Shown here one piece after another: positions 1 through 11,200 of a stretch of DNA of 64,000 nucleotides; the stretch's first letter is position 1, and each line of letters begins with the position of its first letter. Source of the DNA: Ifrita kowaldi. Its lineage: Eukaryota; Chordata; Aves; Passeriformes; Cinclosomatidae. The DNA lies in NCBI GenBank assembly GCA_013398055.1, contig VZRS01005518.1:310001-374000 (forward strand), written 5' to 3'. The notes under the pieces are model-generated. The model saw only the letters and a list, made by a program, of their open reading frames with translations. It did no database searches and had not been told where the DNA came from. Both the position numbers and the translations under genes were made by a program.

Positions 1-358
1 TAACTGCTTTCCATCTGTTTTTGGTGAATTTGAAATCAGTTTTAACAGCTCAGCACAGCATCAGGCATCTGTGCCCAGCAGACTCAGGCTGCTCCATCCC
101 ACAACAAGCGGCGTGGAGGGCACAGGGAGGATGTTGGTGCTGCCAAATCTGGGGGGACTATGCAGAGCCAGGCAGACAGAACCCGTGGATTTGTCTCCAG
201 AGTCTATCAAGGTCTTGGACAAAACCTGCTCAGCCAGATCCCAGCTCCCCACCTCTTGCCCTTCCTTGACTGTTTCCTTCTGCAGAAGGACAGATAGCAC
301 TGGGGAGGCAGTGTGACCGGATGAACAAATAGCATTTCTCTTTGGAGGCCACAACATC

Positions 359-364
359 TTTATT
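359..364 (-). terminator. Poly(A) signal AATAAA of the unidentified gene
   Basis: AATAAA on the minus strand lies about 100 bases beyond the stop codon at 466. A T-rich stretch (TATTTGTTC) follows about 25-35 bases downstream, a typical arrangement for a short 3' UTR. Confidence 0.5.
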
Positions 365-465
365 TGGCTAAGAGTGGCCCAGTTGCCCTCCAGCACAAGC
401 TGCTGTTTACATCTCCACCTCCTCAGCGTGCCCAGGGCGTGCACTGCCTCTCCAGCACGGAAAGA

Positions 466-510
466 CTAATCCTTGTCTTCCTTCTCTTCATCCTTGGCAA
501 TGCCTTGGTC
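466..510 (-). CDS. Unidentified gene, last coding exon
   Basis: The acceptor is TGCCCCAG/GACCAAGG, preceded by a pyrimidine-rich tract. Fourteen codons (DQGIAKDEEKEDKD) are followed by TAG at 468-466. The exon enters in phase 0, as exon B requires. Confidence 0.5.
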   Translation of the reverse strand, partial: DQGIAKDEEKEDKD

Positions 511-3164
511 CTGGGGCAGGAACAAAAAGAAAGGGGACAGCATGTGAGGGGAGTGCTGAGTGTCCCGTCCCAGATATTTGATAGCATCCACCCCGGGGTT
601 TGTAGGTGCAAACCCCACAGGGCTGGGGTGCAAGGGGGAGCCAGGCCCCAGCACAGAGCTGGGGGTGAGGTTACCTCCTCCAAGTCGCTGTCAGAGCTGC
701 TGCTGCTCCTTTCCTCTTCCCCATCTCCCTGCTGGGGCAAAGAGAGAGGGACAAGCATCACTGGGAACCCTGGTACTCTTTGTTGTTCAGGCTAGAGCTT
801 CAAGTCAGAGTGACTCCTGGTCCTGGGGGTATCTAGAGCCAGGCTTGGCACCACTGGTGCTGCTATGGAACCTCGTGTGACCATGGCCCCACAGAGCCCT
901 CCAAGAGCAAGGATTTCACAGTGTGTGCAGTGCAGGCAGCATCGCTGTCCACACCAGCATCCCATTTGGAGAGAAAAAGGAGGGAGAACTAACTAGGAAT
1001 GTTGGGAGCAAAGAGACAGCTGTCTCTCAGTGGAAAAGCCATGGACACAGTGTGATTTCTAGGCTGTGGATGGCATAGCTCCTTCTGCCACAGGCGTGGG
1101 GTTGCCATGGGTCAGACATGGCTTCCCCTTACAGCCAGGCTGTAAAAGCAGAGGAGGGAAATTCCATCATTCCCCTACCTTTTCTTCTTCCTTCTTCCTC
1201 CTCTTCTGCTTCTCCTTCTCTTTTTCTCCCTCAGTCTTTTCCTTCTCCTTTTCTTCCTTCTCCTCTTTCTTGTCCTTCTCCTCTCTCTCCTTATCTTCCC
1301 GTCCAAACCCTGCAGAGGAAGGTTCATTGCCAGCGTGCAGCATCCAGCACACACAAAGCCAGCAGATGCCCCTGGGCCCACACCAAACACTCACATTTCA
1401 GGATTGTCGACATTTCACCAAAGCCAAAGAGCTCTGGGGCACGAGATGGTCACACCTACAGCACAGAGAGGACCTGAAGGAGCAACAGGAGAGTGGAGGA
1501 AGGTGAGCTTTTCAGGGATGGAAACACCTCCCTGGAACGTTCAGTTTTCACAGAGGCCCTGTGCACTTCCAACCCCCCAAAACAGCAGGGAGGGAGATCA
1601 AACAATCTGTGGACTGCACAAAAACCAAAAGGACCAGGCCTTATGCCCACCCAGGCAGCCCCCACTGCCCTCTGCCCAGGGAAGCAGCAAGTGGAGAGTA
1701 ATGGAAGCAGAGAAATTTCAGGGCAAATGTGCAGGGCGATGTCTAAACCCCCCACCATGATCAGGTGCCAGTTACAGCAATATTTCAAATTAAATGAGGA
1801 AGAAACAATAAAGAGCAGGTGTGGGGGCTCCCAGGAATCCCCAGCAGAAAGGAAACCTTCCCTGAGGGAAAGGGTGATAGCAGCGAGGGAGATGGAGATA
1901 GCAAGCAGAGGAGAAGCCAAGAGCAAGGGTAAGAAAACTCCCAAGCATTGATTAGGTGCCTGAAAGGTGACAGATGAAAAGAAAGGAAAGAAAACAGCTT
2001 GGTTTAAAAATAGGAGGCCCAAACAAAGCCTGTGAAATAGCCTGGGCAGGTCAAACCCTCTCTCTCATACACAAACAGGGCAGCAGGGGTGAGGGATCAG
2101 GTCCCTTCTGCTCGCTGGGAAGAGCAGGATCCTTCCCTGCTGCAGCAGGTGATTAGGAAATAGTTTCTCTTCCAGCCAGTGATGGAGGGAGGCAGAATAT
2201 TAATGCTTCCTTTCAATGGTTTTTAGCCACAAAATGACATCATCTGGTTGGTATTATTGGCCCTTTTGAAGGAGCCAGTCGCAGCCTCTGAGCCGATAAC
2301 ATTGATTTGTATTTTCTAGGCAGGTTTTTAAACCCCCAGGATGCTGCAGGGGAGAAGGAAGCAGTGGGGTTTGGGGTGGCATCAGGGGAGAGGGAGTTTG
2401 GATGGGAAGGAAAGAAGTGTGGGAAGTGACTGATAAAAGATGCAATCAGTGCAAAGTTAAAATCTAATTAATAATGAACAGCAATCTAATTCATCTCCGT
2501 AATTAAGAAGTGTAACTACTAATTGAAAATAATCACATTTTAATCTAAAATCATTAAAAATAATCAAACATTAACAAAAGAAAAGGCAGCCCCTTGGAAG
2601 GGGTAGGAGAAGGTGTAGGTGATGCTCTGACCCCAGGTCCTGCCCACCAAAGCTGCCCCACAGCTCCCATGGCGTGCCCAGCCCTGAATCCATGAGGATG
2701 CCCCTGCCTTGTGCCTTCACTGCCAGAGTGGAGCAGATGGGGAAGGCACAAGGTACACAGAGGTGGACATCAAGCTTTGCTCTAGGAGATGGACAACCAG
2801 AGCAAAGTCCAGCAGCCAGGGCTGGGAAGGGGTAGTGCTGCCCCAATACACACCAAAAAATGCCTCTGTGGGGGGTTAAAACCCTTTAATTCCCCCCTGC
2901 ACCGCTACCCCTGTCCCTGGGGACCAACCCAGCTGATTTCCAAGAGTTGAGGTGGGCTCTGACAAGCTCCTGTCTGGGGGGTGCCACCCAGCACCCTGTG
3001 CAGCCCCTGCCCTGGGTGCTGGCTGCTGATGGCTGCCAACACTCACCTTTTTCCCATTCCATCCCATCCTGGACCAGCAGATCCAGTTTTGCCTGTTCCT
3101 CTGGAGCCTTGGCCACCTCGTGTTTTGGGCAGGCAGGTTTGCCTGTCCCTGATGAGCTGGTTTC
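466..3164 (-). CDS. Unidentified gene, C-terminal part (four last exons), Glu/Lys-rich
   Basis: Four minus-strand exons (3164-3047, 1309-1179, 731-675, 510-466) each have an AG acceptor and a GT donor or stop. They join in one frame: phase 0 into the first, a one-base carry into the second, then phase 0 twice. The joined tail is about 117 residues. It starts with a Ser/Lys-rich segment and a short helical-looking stretch ending GMEWEKG, then a run of about 40 residues that is almost only E, K, R and D, then a serine cluster (SSSSSDSDLEE) and the end DQGIAKDEEKEDKD. A poly(A) hexamer lies about 100 bases past the stop. Phase agreement, splice sites and the poly(A) signal argue for a real gene. 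I do not recognise the family, and the start lies upstream, outside what I can resolve. It is co-oriented with FAM114A2 and downstream of it. No function is proposed. Confidence 0.55.
675..731 (-). CDS. Unidentified gene, exon B (acidic/serine cluster, tandem acceptor)
   Basis: The exon gives 19 codons, QGDGEEERSSSSSDSDLEE, ended by the donor GAGGAG/GTAACC. The acceptor reads CCCCAGCAGGG, a NAGNAG tandem site. Use of the second AG would start the exon at 728 and drop only the first Gln. The acidic serine run resembles casein kinase 2 targets, which is an inference from composition only. Confidence 0.5.
1179..1309 (-). CDS. Unidentified gene, exon C (Glu/Lys-rich repeat exon)
   Basis: The acceptor is CTCTGCAG/GGTTTG and the donor GAAAAG/GTAGGGG. 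With the carried base the exon gives exactly 44 codons, beginning GFGREDKEREEKDKKEE. Nearly every residue is E, K, R or D. The DNA is a purine-rich GAA/AAG/GAG tract on the minus strand, so the exon is also a degenerate trinucleotide repeat. It probably forms a charged helix or a disordered linker. Confidence 0.5.
3047..3164 (-). CDS. Unidentified gene, exon D (fourth from last)
   Basis: The acceptor is CTTTAG/GAAAC and the donor AAAAAG/GTGAGT, a near-consensus donor. The exon gives 39 codons plus one base, from ETSSSGTGKPACPKHE through QAKLDLLVQDGMEWEK. It has no stop in this frame, and its one-base carry matches the next exon. The residue mix (E, K, A, L, D) looks coding. Confidence 0.5.
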
Positions 3165-3583
3165 CTAAAGCCCAGGTAGACAAACCAGCAAAACCCAGAG
3201 AGGAGCTGATGGTCCCCACAGACCAGCTGCAACTGTCCATAGCCAAGCTGAGCATGAGGTGCAGCTGGATGAGACCTCTGGCTAACGGAGCAAACTGGTG
3301 TGTTCATACCCTTCCAGACGAAGCCTGGATGGCCTCACCCCCACCAGGCACAACAGGCTCACAGTGAGCCTGCTCCCATCTCAGCCAGGGGACTGTGTCC
3401 TTCCCACAAGGCTCAGGCCCCATTGCCATCCCCAAGACCACACGGAGCACAAGCAGTCCCAGGGATGCTCCTGCTGCACCCTCATTCACCCTGCCCTCCT
3501 GCTCTACTTGTCCAGCCTGTAAAATACACAGGTGAGTCTGTGAATTCCCTGGATGGCACAAGGGAGAAAGGGAAGGGCCTTAC

Positions 3584-3706
3584 CTGGAGCTGAAAAAGAA
3601 GTGATCTCCTCGATGCCTGGCTGGCAGCAACCAGGGCTCCGGGTATTTGAGTGTTGCGGTCTCCTCCCCAGTCCCACTTTTGGAGCAGAAGAACTGGCTC
3701 TGCCAT
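3584..3706 (-). CDS. Possible further upstream exon of the unidentified gene
   Basis: The strong donor CTCCAG/GTAAGG ends an open frame whose phase (0) fits exon D. The frame reads ...QASRRSLLFQLQ at its end. An in-frame stop lies just above 3706, so the acceptor must lie inside this interval. Several AGs are possible and none stands out, so only the 3584 edge is meaningful. Confidence 0.22.
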
Positions 3707-5451
3707 CCGTCACGGACAGCATGTGACACCGGAAACATGACCAGTCCCACTGGTACCCACAAGAGGCATTGCCTCCAGCACGGGCAGGAGCAGAAAGACC
3801 TTTTGCAAGTGAGTCAGGGCAGCTCTTGAGGCTGCAGACATCCATAGGAACCAGGGAGAGCACTGGGGACTCAGTCTGCATATGTGCTATGGTTAGGACT
3901 TCTGCTGAAGTACAGAAAAGGGGCTTTGGGGGATGCTTACTGTGGGTGGGAGGTGTCAGGCAGCTCCAGGAGGTCCAGGCAAGGCTGGACCAGGCAAAGC
4001 TCAGCACTCCCAGCTCCCTCCGATGCTTGACCTTGCTGCTGGCTTTCACTCCAACACATCATTAAGTAAATACCTGTCAGCAGAGAGCAGTTACCAGCAC
4101 GTCTAAACACTTGCATAATGTGCCTTCCCTCTAATGCAATGCCCTCATTTCTAACAGCACCAGTATGGGATAATAACAGTAACAATAGTGTCAGAAAGGG
4201 CTTGTGTACCCAGCTAATTTGTTTTCCCCACTTAATAAAAGGAATTAGCTCTCCCGTAAGATTTGCCCCATTTAACGCCTTCAACTCTACAACAGAGTTG
4301 CTCCCACAATCATTTTACTTTCATTTACAGTAATTGCAGTGTGCGTGGAGCCCCCTCCCACAGAGTGAACCTAACCCTGGGTAACCCATGCAGGGAGCAA
4401 GCAGCTCTACAGAAGTTGCTTGTCCCAAAAACCTGGCCATGTCTGCCCCAGACCTCCTCCACCACAGCCTGCACTGGCCCCAAACCCAGAGCAAGAGTCC
4501 CATTGGCAGGTTTAGGTCAGAAATGAGGGATGGGTTTAATGTCCAGAGCGGATTAACCCTGGAGCAGCTCAGCCAAGCGGGTGGCAGAGTCCCTGTTGGT
4601 GCCCAGTTTACAATCAGTAGCTCTGGTGCTTTTACAGCATGCTTCAGCTCACACACAAATCACTCCAGACTAAGTGCTGCCAGCACTTAGTCTTGGGATA
4701 AAAGATGGCAGCAATCCCATCTGTGCCAGTATGACACAGCCACCAGGCTGGTGCAGCCAGGGCATTTGGGGGAGATGTGCACATGGAGCACCCTGAAATC
4801 CAGGGAGGGTCTGTTCAGTGTTGGGACCAGCACTGGCATCCTACCCACACTTCTGAGCAGCTCCTGCCACCTTAGAAGGATCCTCCCCCACAAATACCGA
4901 ACTCAAGCTTATTTTTAACTGGTGACCTCATTGCTCACTCCCTCCCAGCCCCAGCTGGGCTCTCAGTCCTCTGATGCCTCCAGCACCCTCCAGTGAGAGC
5001 AGCCCAGGGGACAGCCCTGCCATTGCTCTCTGGACATGGGGACACACAGCATCAGCCAGGGAACTGGCACCATCCCGACCAGCAGGCCAGGCTGCAGCCA
5101 CAGCATCTTCCAGCACACAGGTGGCTGCTACCCACAGCAGGACAGCAGAGTGGCAGCCAGGGACACCTCCAGGTCCCAGCCCACAGACTGCACAGGCTCT
5201 GCTCTCAGCCTGCAGTGGGCACAAAGCTGCCCTTAAAGGAGGGAAAGCACCTGCAGCCAGCACCCAAAACACCAGTGCGTGGTAACCTCGAGCTGCTGCC
5301 ACAGGAGACTCCCAGCAAACATGGATTAGCACAGTACAGGCCTCTTATGTCCTTTGTTTCTGTGCCAAGGAGCCTTGGACTACAGAACACCCATCTCTGC
5401 TTGAGTCACACCATCACAGACCACTCTTTGTTTTGGATTCAACGTACATAC

Positions 5452-5544
5452 CTGAGAAGGAAATGCCAGAGCCCTCCTCCTCCTGCCACGAGCTCCCCTC
5501 TTCCTGCCTCTGAGTCAGGCCCTTTAATTTGTGCTGTGGGCGAC
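5452..5544 (-). CDS. Possible exon of the unidentified gene
   Basis: The acceptor TGTCCCAG/GTCGCC and donor CTTCTCAG/GTATGT enclose 93 bases, a multiple of three. The interval is open in two frames. One of these is Gln/Glu/Ser-rich (…LTQRQEEGSSWQEEEGS…), in keeping with the tail of the neighbouring gene. Phase continuity with the other exons cannot be shown, so this could be chance. Confidence 0.2.
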
Positions 5545-6599
5545 CTGGGACAGGTTTTGCTTTAGTCAGGGCCACCAGTGGCAGCAAAGCTGCTGCTTCT
5601 CCCAAACGAGGCCAACTGCTCATCCTGCCAGAGCTTCTGCTGCTACTGAACATGTGCGTTTTAACAATGGAAAATGAGTCCCTGGCAAGGAGGTTGGGCA
5701 AGGCCTGGGAGCACATCCCCAAGCCCACTGGTTGACCAAGCCTTTTTTATGTTTCAAACCTTTCCACAGCAGCTGCCAGGAAGCAGCTTTTACAGCTGCA
5801 ACTAACAGAAGCACTCCCAAGGAAAGGAAACAATTGTGGAAGGCTTTTTTTTTCCCCTCCAAGTCACTGCCAGCATCTTAGCTGACTCTTATCTATTCTC
5901 AGCCACCTCTCACCTCCCCAAACACTACCAGAAGTGCTCAAATTACTGTCAGCTCTCATTAGGTTCACACGGAAGGCAAGGCCAAGCAGGAAGACCTCCA
6001 GACAGTTGTATGCTGAATTCTGATGAATCCTTTGGGTAGAAAGATTTCAGCAACTGTGGAACTGTTTTTGTTGTTTATCTATTGCAGTCCCTGAACTGGT
6101 ACACAAATGAAGCTGGTGCACGTTTGATTATTGGCTGCTATAACAAAATCCAGGTGGGCACATGACCAAAATAATTACTGTCTGCGTGTTAAAAAACAAA
6201 ATCACCTCATTTCCTTTAATTATTAAACTACTCTGCACTGAAGCATTGCAGGTCAGTAGAATTTATCTGCAAAAAAGCAGCTGCTGCTTCATAAAACCCC
6301 ATTACCTTTATTTCTTCTCTTCTGACATTTCTGTACATTTTGGCTTTTTGGCAGGAGCAAAGCTGCCTTTTTGCACTGACACAGGAACTGGGAGCTCATC
6401 TGTGGGAGTTCTCACTCCTCAGCCTGGGTTCAGAGCACTCTTTTCTGCCATGAGAAAAATCCCAGCTGTCCTGGCCCCAGAGCTGCACCCAGCTCTGACC
6501 CAAAAGGTGCAGTCAGGGCTGAGAAAAAAACCTACTGTTCTTTTATTTCATTCATGCCCACAGCTACCTGATAGCTTTTAAGTGAAACGGTTGTCAAAA

Positions 6600-8112
6600 C
6601 AAATCCTTTATTTAATAATGCTACCAACCAAAAGAAGAAAAAAATACAGATTTTATTGTAGTGCAGATTTTTTTACCCCAGACACACTCCTTTCAAGTCC
6701 AGTTTTAGGATGCAGGGAAAGGCTCTCCCTTTAGAGATCTGATCAGTCTAACCATGACTAAGGCAGGGCTTTTTCCATACATATAAAATCGGAGCATTAG
6801 CCAAAAGGTATTCTAATACAAAAAATACTTCTCCACTGCACAACTAGAGCAGAGGAATGTTCTAAGCCTTCAGCATAGCAGAGATGTGCAAGACCTGCTA
6901 AAACCCAGAGGATTTTCAAAAGGGGATTTGAGCACCATTGTTACCAATGAGCAAGTGCAGAGGCAGGTGTGACACTCAGTCACCTCTGGTTAGCTATTAT
7001 GGACTTCTTGAAATTCCATTTGAGCTGTGCATTTCTGCTCTTGTGATTCCAGCAGAGGCTGCTGCCTCCCCATGGGCAAGCTCAAAAGATAAAGGAACAA
7101 AGCAGGGAACTTGCACAGCACAAAGAAACAGATGCCATACGTGGAGCAGCTTCTGAGGCAAATTAGGACTCCTACTAACAGAGCCAAATTGCTTCCTCTC
7201 TCCCTACTTTAATATATACCTTCCAAGAAGGAGCATTGCATTATAGTGTTTTTCCACAGAGAGGACAAGCAGTATGTGAGTCTGAACAGTCTGTGGCTGA
7301 CATGTCAAGCTGCACTGAAAAAGGGGAATCCTCCTGCTGAATTCTCTCATTAAATTGCCCAAACATGAATCAATCCCTTTTAGTCAGTTCTCATTTATTG
7401 CTATAAAGCCAAGTACCTGCATTCTCAGGGCCAGATCAGCATTTTCCCAGCTCGTGCTGAAGCAAGCACAGTGTGAGAGAATGAGAAACAGCCCCCTGGT
7501 GAGAGTCCCTGTCCCACATGCCTGAGACAATACAGACATCTTCAGGAAGCTGAGCTTCTCTTCAGCAACAACAGCTTGATCAGGAATCCTCTCTGCTCTA
7601 TTCTGCCCAGTCTAGGAACTGCAAGGTTCATAATCATAAAAATTTGCCTTTTCTTGCACCTCCTATCCAATATTCACTTCGACACAAACGCAGAGCTATC
7701 AGGAACCCAATTATGTCTGACTTAAAAATCACACCATGATTTTAGCTAACTCTAACTAGCCAGCTGCTACTCTTCTCTTCAGCACTGGAGAAGCTCTCTG
7801 GACTGTGAACACAAAGAGCTTGTTAACACATACAGCAGAGAGATTTCAGTGAAAAGATACAGACAGTCCATGAAACAGAGAAGCAATCTGCACTTTTAGT
7901 CTGTCACGTTGTCCACCAGCCTGGACTATGCTAATCACATCTCTCAGTGTGCTGCAAGAGCTGTCATTGCCAGACTGCACTTAATCACCATTCTTGCAGC
8001 AGCAGTGAACAGAGTTCATCTTTTTCCTTTTAATAAGAGCCATTACATCATTCTCCAGCATGGAAACTATGAAGTGGGAAGGTCGAAAAGTTCTTAATTA
8101 GAAGGATTTTTA
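6600..8112 (-). other. FAM114A2: Probable FAM114A2 3' UTR and 3' flank
   Basis: AT-rich, non-coding sequence lies directly downstream of the FAM114A2 stop. Minus-strand AATAAA hexamers are at 7399-7394, 6657-6652 and 6612-6607, any of which could end the transcript. The pair near 6.6 kb would give a 3' UTR of about 1.5 kb. Confidence 0.4.
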
Positions 8113-8211
8113 TTACTGTGATAGTTCCGTTCTAGCCTCAATAAGAGAGATCTGCAGTACAGGCAGCAAGAGCTGGAAGGCATCTTGGATATAGGAAGCA
8201 CTGTTTGAAGC
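8113..8211 (-). CDS. FAM114A2: FAM114A2 coding exon 13 (stop)
   Basis: Residues 465-496, ASNSASYIQDAFQLLLPVLQ then ISLIEARTELSQ, followed by tandem TAA TAA. The C-terminus is a few residues shorter and different from the remembered human end. An AATAAA overlaps the stop codon. Confidence 0.92.
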   Translation of the reverse strand, partial: ASNSASYIQDAFQLLLPVLQISLIEARTELSQ

Positions 8212-11200
8212 CTGTGAAAACAAAATCCAAAATACACACATGAATAACTACACTACCTATCATCTTTACTCACCAAATACTCATTTCAAACAGCATTGAT
8301 TATTGCACAGAAAAAACAGAAGCCTAGTGCTTGCTGGATTTTAAAGGCTTCATTCTAGAAATCAATTTTATATCAAGTTTTTGAGGGGCTTTATGCCACT
8401 AGGCAAAAAAAGCAACTGGCTTAAAGACTGCCAGACAAGATCAGTTCCAATCCAAATGTAGGATACTGTTCTCAGTAAGAGAAGAAAAGTGTTTATTTCT
8501 AAGTGAAGCATAGCATGCTGTGGCAGGAAGGAAGAACACACCAACACAAAACACCCCTTTCCTACCACACCTCAGAGCTCTGCAAGCATTGAGAACCCAC
8601 TTAACATTGAGGAAGTGTTGGGACTCTTGCATGCTAATTTCTGAACATGTCTAAGGTTTGACTTTGGACATTTAAATTCTAAAAATGCAGACTGCTGAAT
8701 GTAGTATGTGTCTCCTGACCCATCATAACTGTGAGCTGACACTCACTCCTCACTAAGTAACTCATCTCTTGTGCAAATCTACAGACATTTATCAAAACCT
8801 GCAAGTTATTAGACAGGTAAGCACAATTTTAGACCATGGGTTAGAGAACTTGGCGTGCATAAGGATCCTGAAGTGGGAAGAACCAGCATATCTATTTTTA
8901 AAGTATTAGCTTAAAGTTTTAATGTTAGCATAACTGACCTCCAAAAACACTCCAGTGATTAAGGGATTAAGCACATCTGCTTTCTCTTTGACCTGCAGAG
9001 ATCAGACATACATTATCCTGATTAAAAATTTGATCACATTTCTTCAAGCAAGATAAAGCTAAATCCTCAGTAAGTTTAAAACCACCACTGCTCCCTTAAC
9101 TAGAGGAAAGCTAAGCCACAAGCTTAGCAGCCTTGTAGCATGCAACTAAGAACAAAGTAACCTGCATGTGGCCAGCACAGGTTGGGTACGAACACACATC
9201 ACATCTTCAAATGAGCTGGGGACAAGTGGAGAATCCAGAGATGATGATACAATCTCCAGTAACACCCAAGTGCTTTGGAAAATCCACAAGAGGCTCACAA
9301 AGCTTTTTTGCCTCTGTCTCCTCAACACACTGAGCATCAATTCCCACCCCCACTCTGTGCCAGGCTGAATGCAGCAGGATTCAGCTCAAAAGCTCAGCTG
9401 CCACAGTTCGAGGAACCCTGGCCTAGAAGATCAGTTCACAGGGAAAAAACTGCAGATGTAAACATGCAGAAACAAAAAGCACTTCATGGCAAAGATCCCA
9501 AGGCTGTTATCAAATAACCACATCTCATTCCTAAGAAGTGTGGTGTAACTCTTACCCCTGCAGTTGTTAAGCACGTTGTGAACTCTTTAGAGAAAGCTGA
9601 CAGTTCTTTACACAGCATGATCGTCAGTCTGTGGAGGAAGACAGGGAAAACAAGGAAGTAAAGACAGTCCTCAAGGTGAAGTTTCTTTCTGCATTTTTCT
9701 AAAACATAAGTGCCTTGTTGCCATGCTTATTAAGTTAAATAAAACCAAAATTGAAATAGAACATATAAATGGTGTATGAAAATTCAGAAGTTTCCCAAAT
9801 AAAATAGAGTGGAAAGATGGGGAAATAAATAATTAAAGCAGAAGATCTTAAAGAGCACTCAGAGGACAGACACATCCATTCCAGAAGGAACAGTACTAAC
9901 TTGCCTTTTTTTTTACTGGCAAGTGTCATTTTCTGAATTAGAAAGTACTGCACATTTCAGACACATGCCAAGTGTCTCCTGTGCAGTAATTTTGCTGTCT
10001 CACATACCAAGCATACTAAATGATTAACAGAGAGGTGATCAGGAATCACTTCTATACAACCGCTTTGTCATGTTTTAAATCTCTGCCTACTGACTAGCAC
10101 AAGCTTAGGGCAAATATTCTTCTAGGCTACACAAAGCTTTCAAGAAGGGTTTCCTTTTTCTTATCAAGAAACGTCTTTAAGCTGGAAAGAGACAGCTGAG
10201 TTCTGCTAAAAGATAATGATGCCACCCATCACAAATTCACAAATTTGCCCAATTCCCAAATTTAAACACCTATGCATTATTCAAGAGCCCTGCATTGCGT
10301 GGATTTCCAAAGAATTATTAGACAGTTTAATCAGTAATTATATGCTATCTATTTACTGAGAGATGCACTCACTGTGAGAGGGACTTGGCTCTGTCTGTGG
10401 CTGTCACCTCCTGTTTCTGACCATAGAGAAACAAAGCTGCAGTTTTGTGAAACATTTCAATGGAGCAGGCTGTCAGTTCTGCCAGGCTTCTTATGGCAAA
10501 TGCATGAATATCCTGCAAGAGTGACAAAAATTCCCCATACCATACAAAAACTAGCAGCTTTTATTATTTAAAACAAGTCAATCACACAACATACTATCAC
10601 TACTCTGCCCTTTCAGACCTCAGAACCCACACAGAAATAGAAACCCATACACCCTATGAGTCACAACTGTAACTCAGCAGCCAGATAAACATTCTGCAGG
10701 CAGATACTCTTTTCCTTGATTACTCAGTTACCTCTACTGATTTCTTAGCATCTCTGGATTCTACTTCTTGGTTTTCTTCACTTTCTTTTTCCTCTTTAGA
10801 AAGACTGCTGTTGAATTGTGCTATCCACTCATGAGCAGATGTCCTCACCTGTAGCAAGATGTGCCATAATATTTAATGACTGGAATGAAGCCCCCCCCTG
10901 CACACCACAAGACAATGGAGTATGGGCCCTCTCCAGAGGAAAGAAGCAGCTACAACTCCTTTCGAGCTTCTAAGAATCAGGACAAATAATCCCAGTGCCT
11001 TCAGGATTTTGCAAAAGTTTGGCAGCACTGATGTAGTTGAGGAGAGTTGTTTCTCTAGCACCAAGGGCTGGAGTTTACCAACAAGACCAGACTATCAGAG
11101 GTGCTTCAAAAACATGTCTGCAGAATGCTGCTGCCACTTGGTGGATCTGAAGGGTAGTGAAACGATGGAAAGAACGTGATTCTTCCTCATACCAGCTCCT

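Larger units (their letters stand above)
3165..6600. other. Between the unidentified gene's resolved exons and the FAM114A2 3' end
   Basis: Apart from the two weak exon candidates I see no convincing coding sequence. The open frames here are short, overlap on both strands and lack splice support. The stretch probably holds introns and the 5' part of the unidentified gene, plus spacer. Confidence 0.4.

Noticed and set aside
1456..2022. 188-codon minus-strand frame with hydrophobic stretches
   Set aside because: It lies inside the intron between two phase-matched exons of the unidentified gene, and its hydrophobicity reflects pyrimidine-rich sequence.
5620..5862. Minus-strand frame beginning MEGKKKAFHNCFLSLGVLLL, resembling a signal anchor
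   Set aside because: No splice site or promoter ties it to the unidentified gene. A single hydrophobic stretch is weak evidence.
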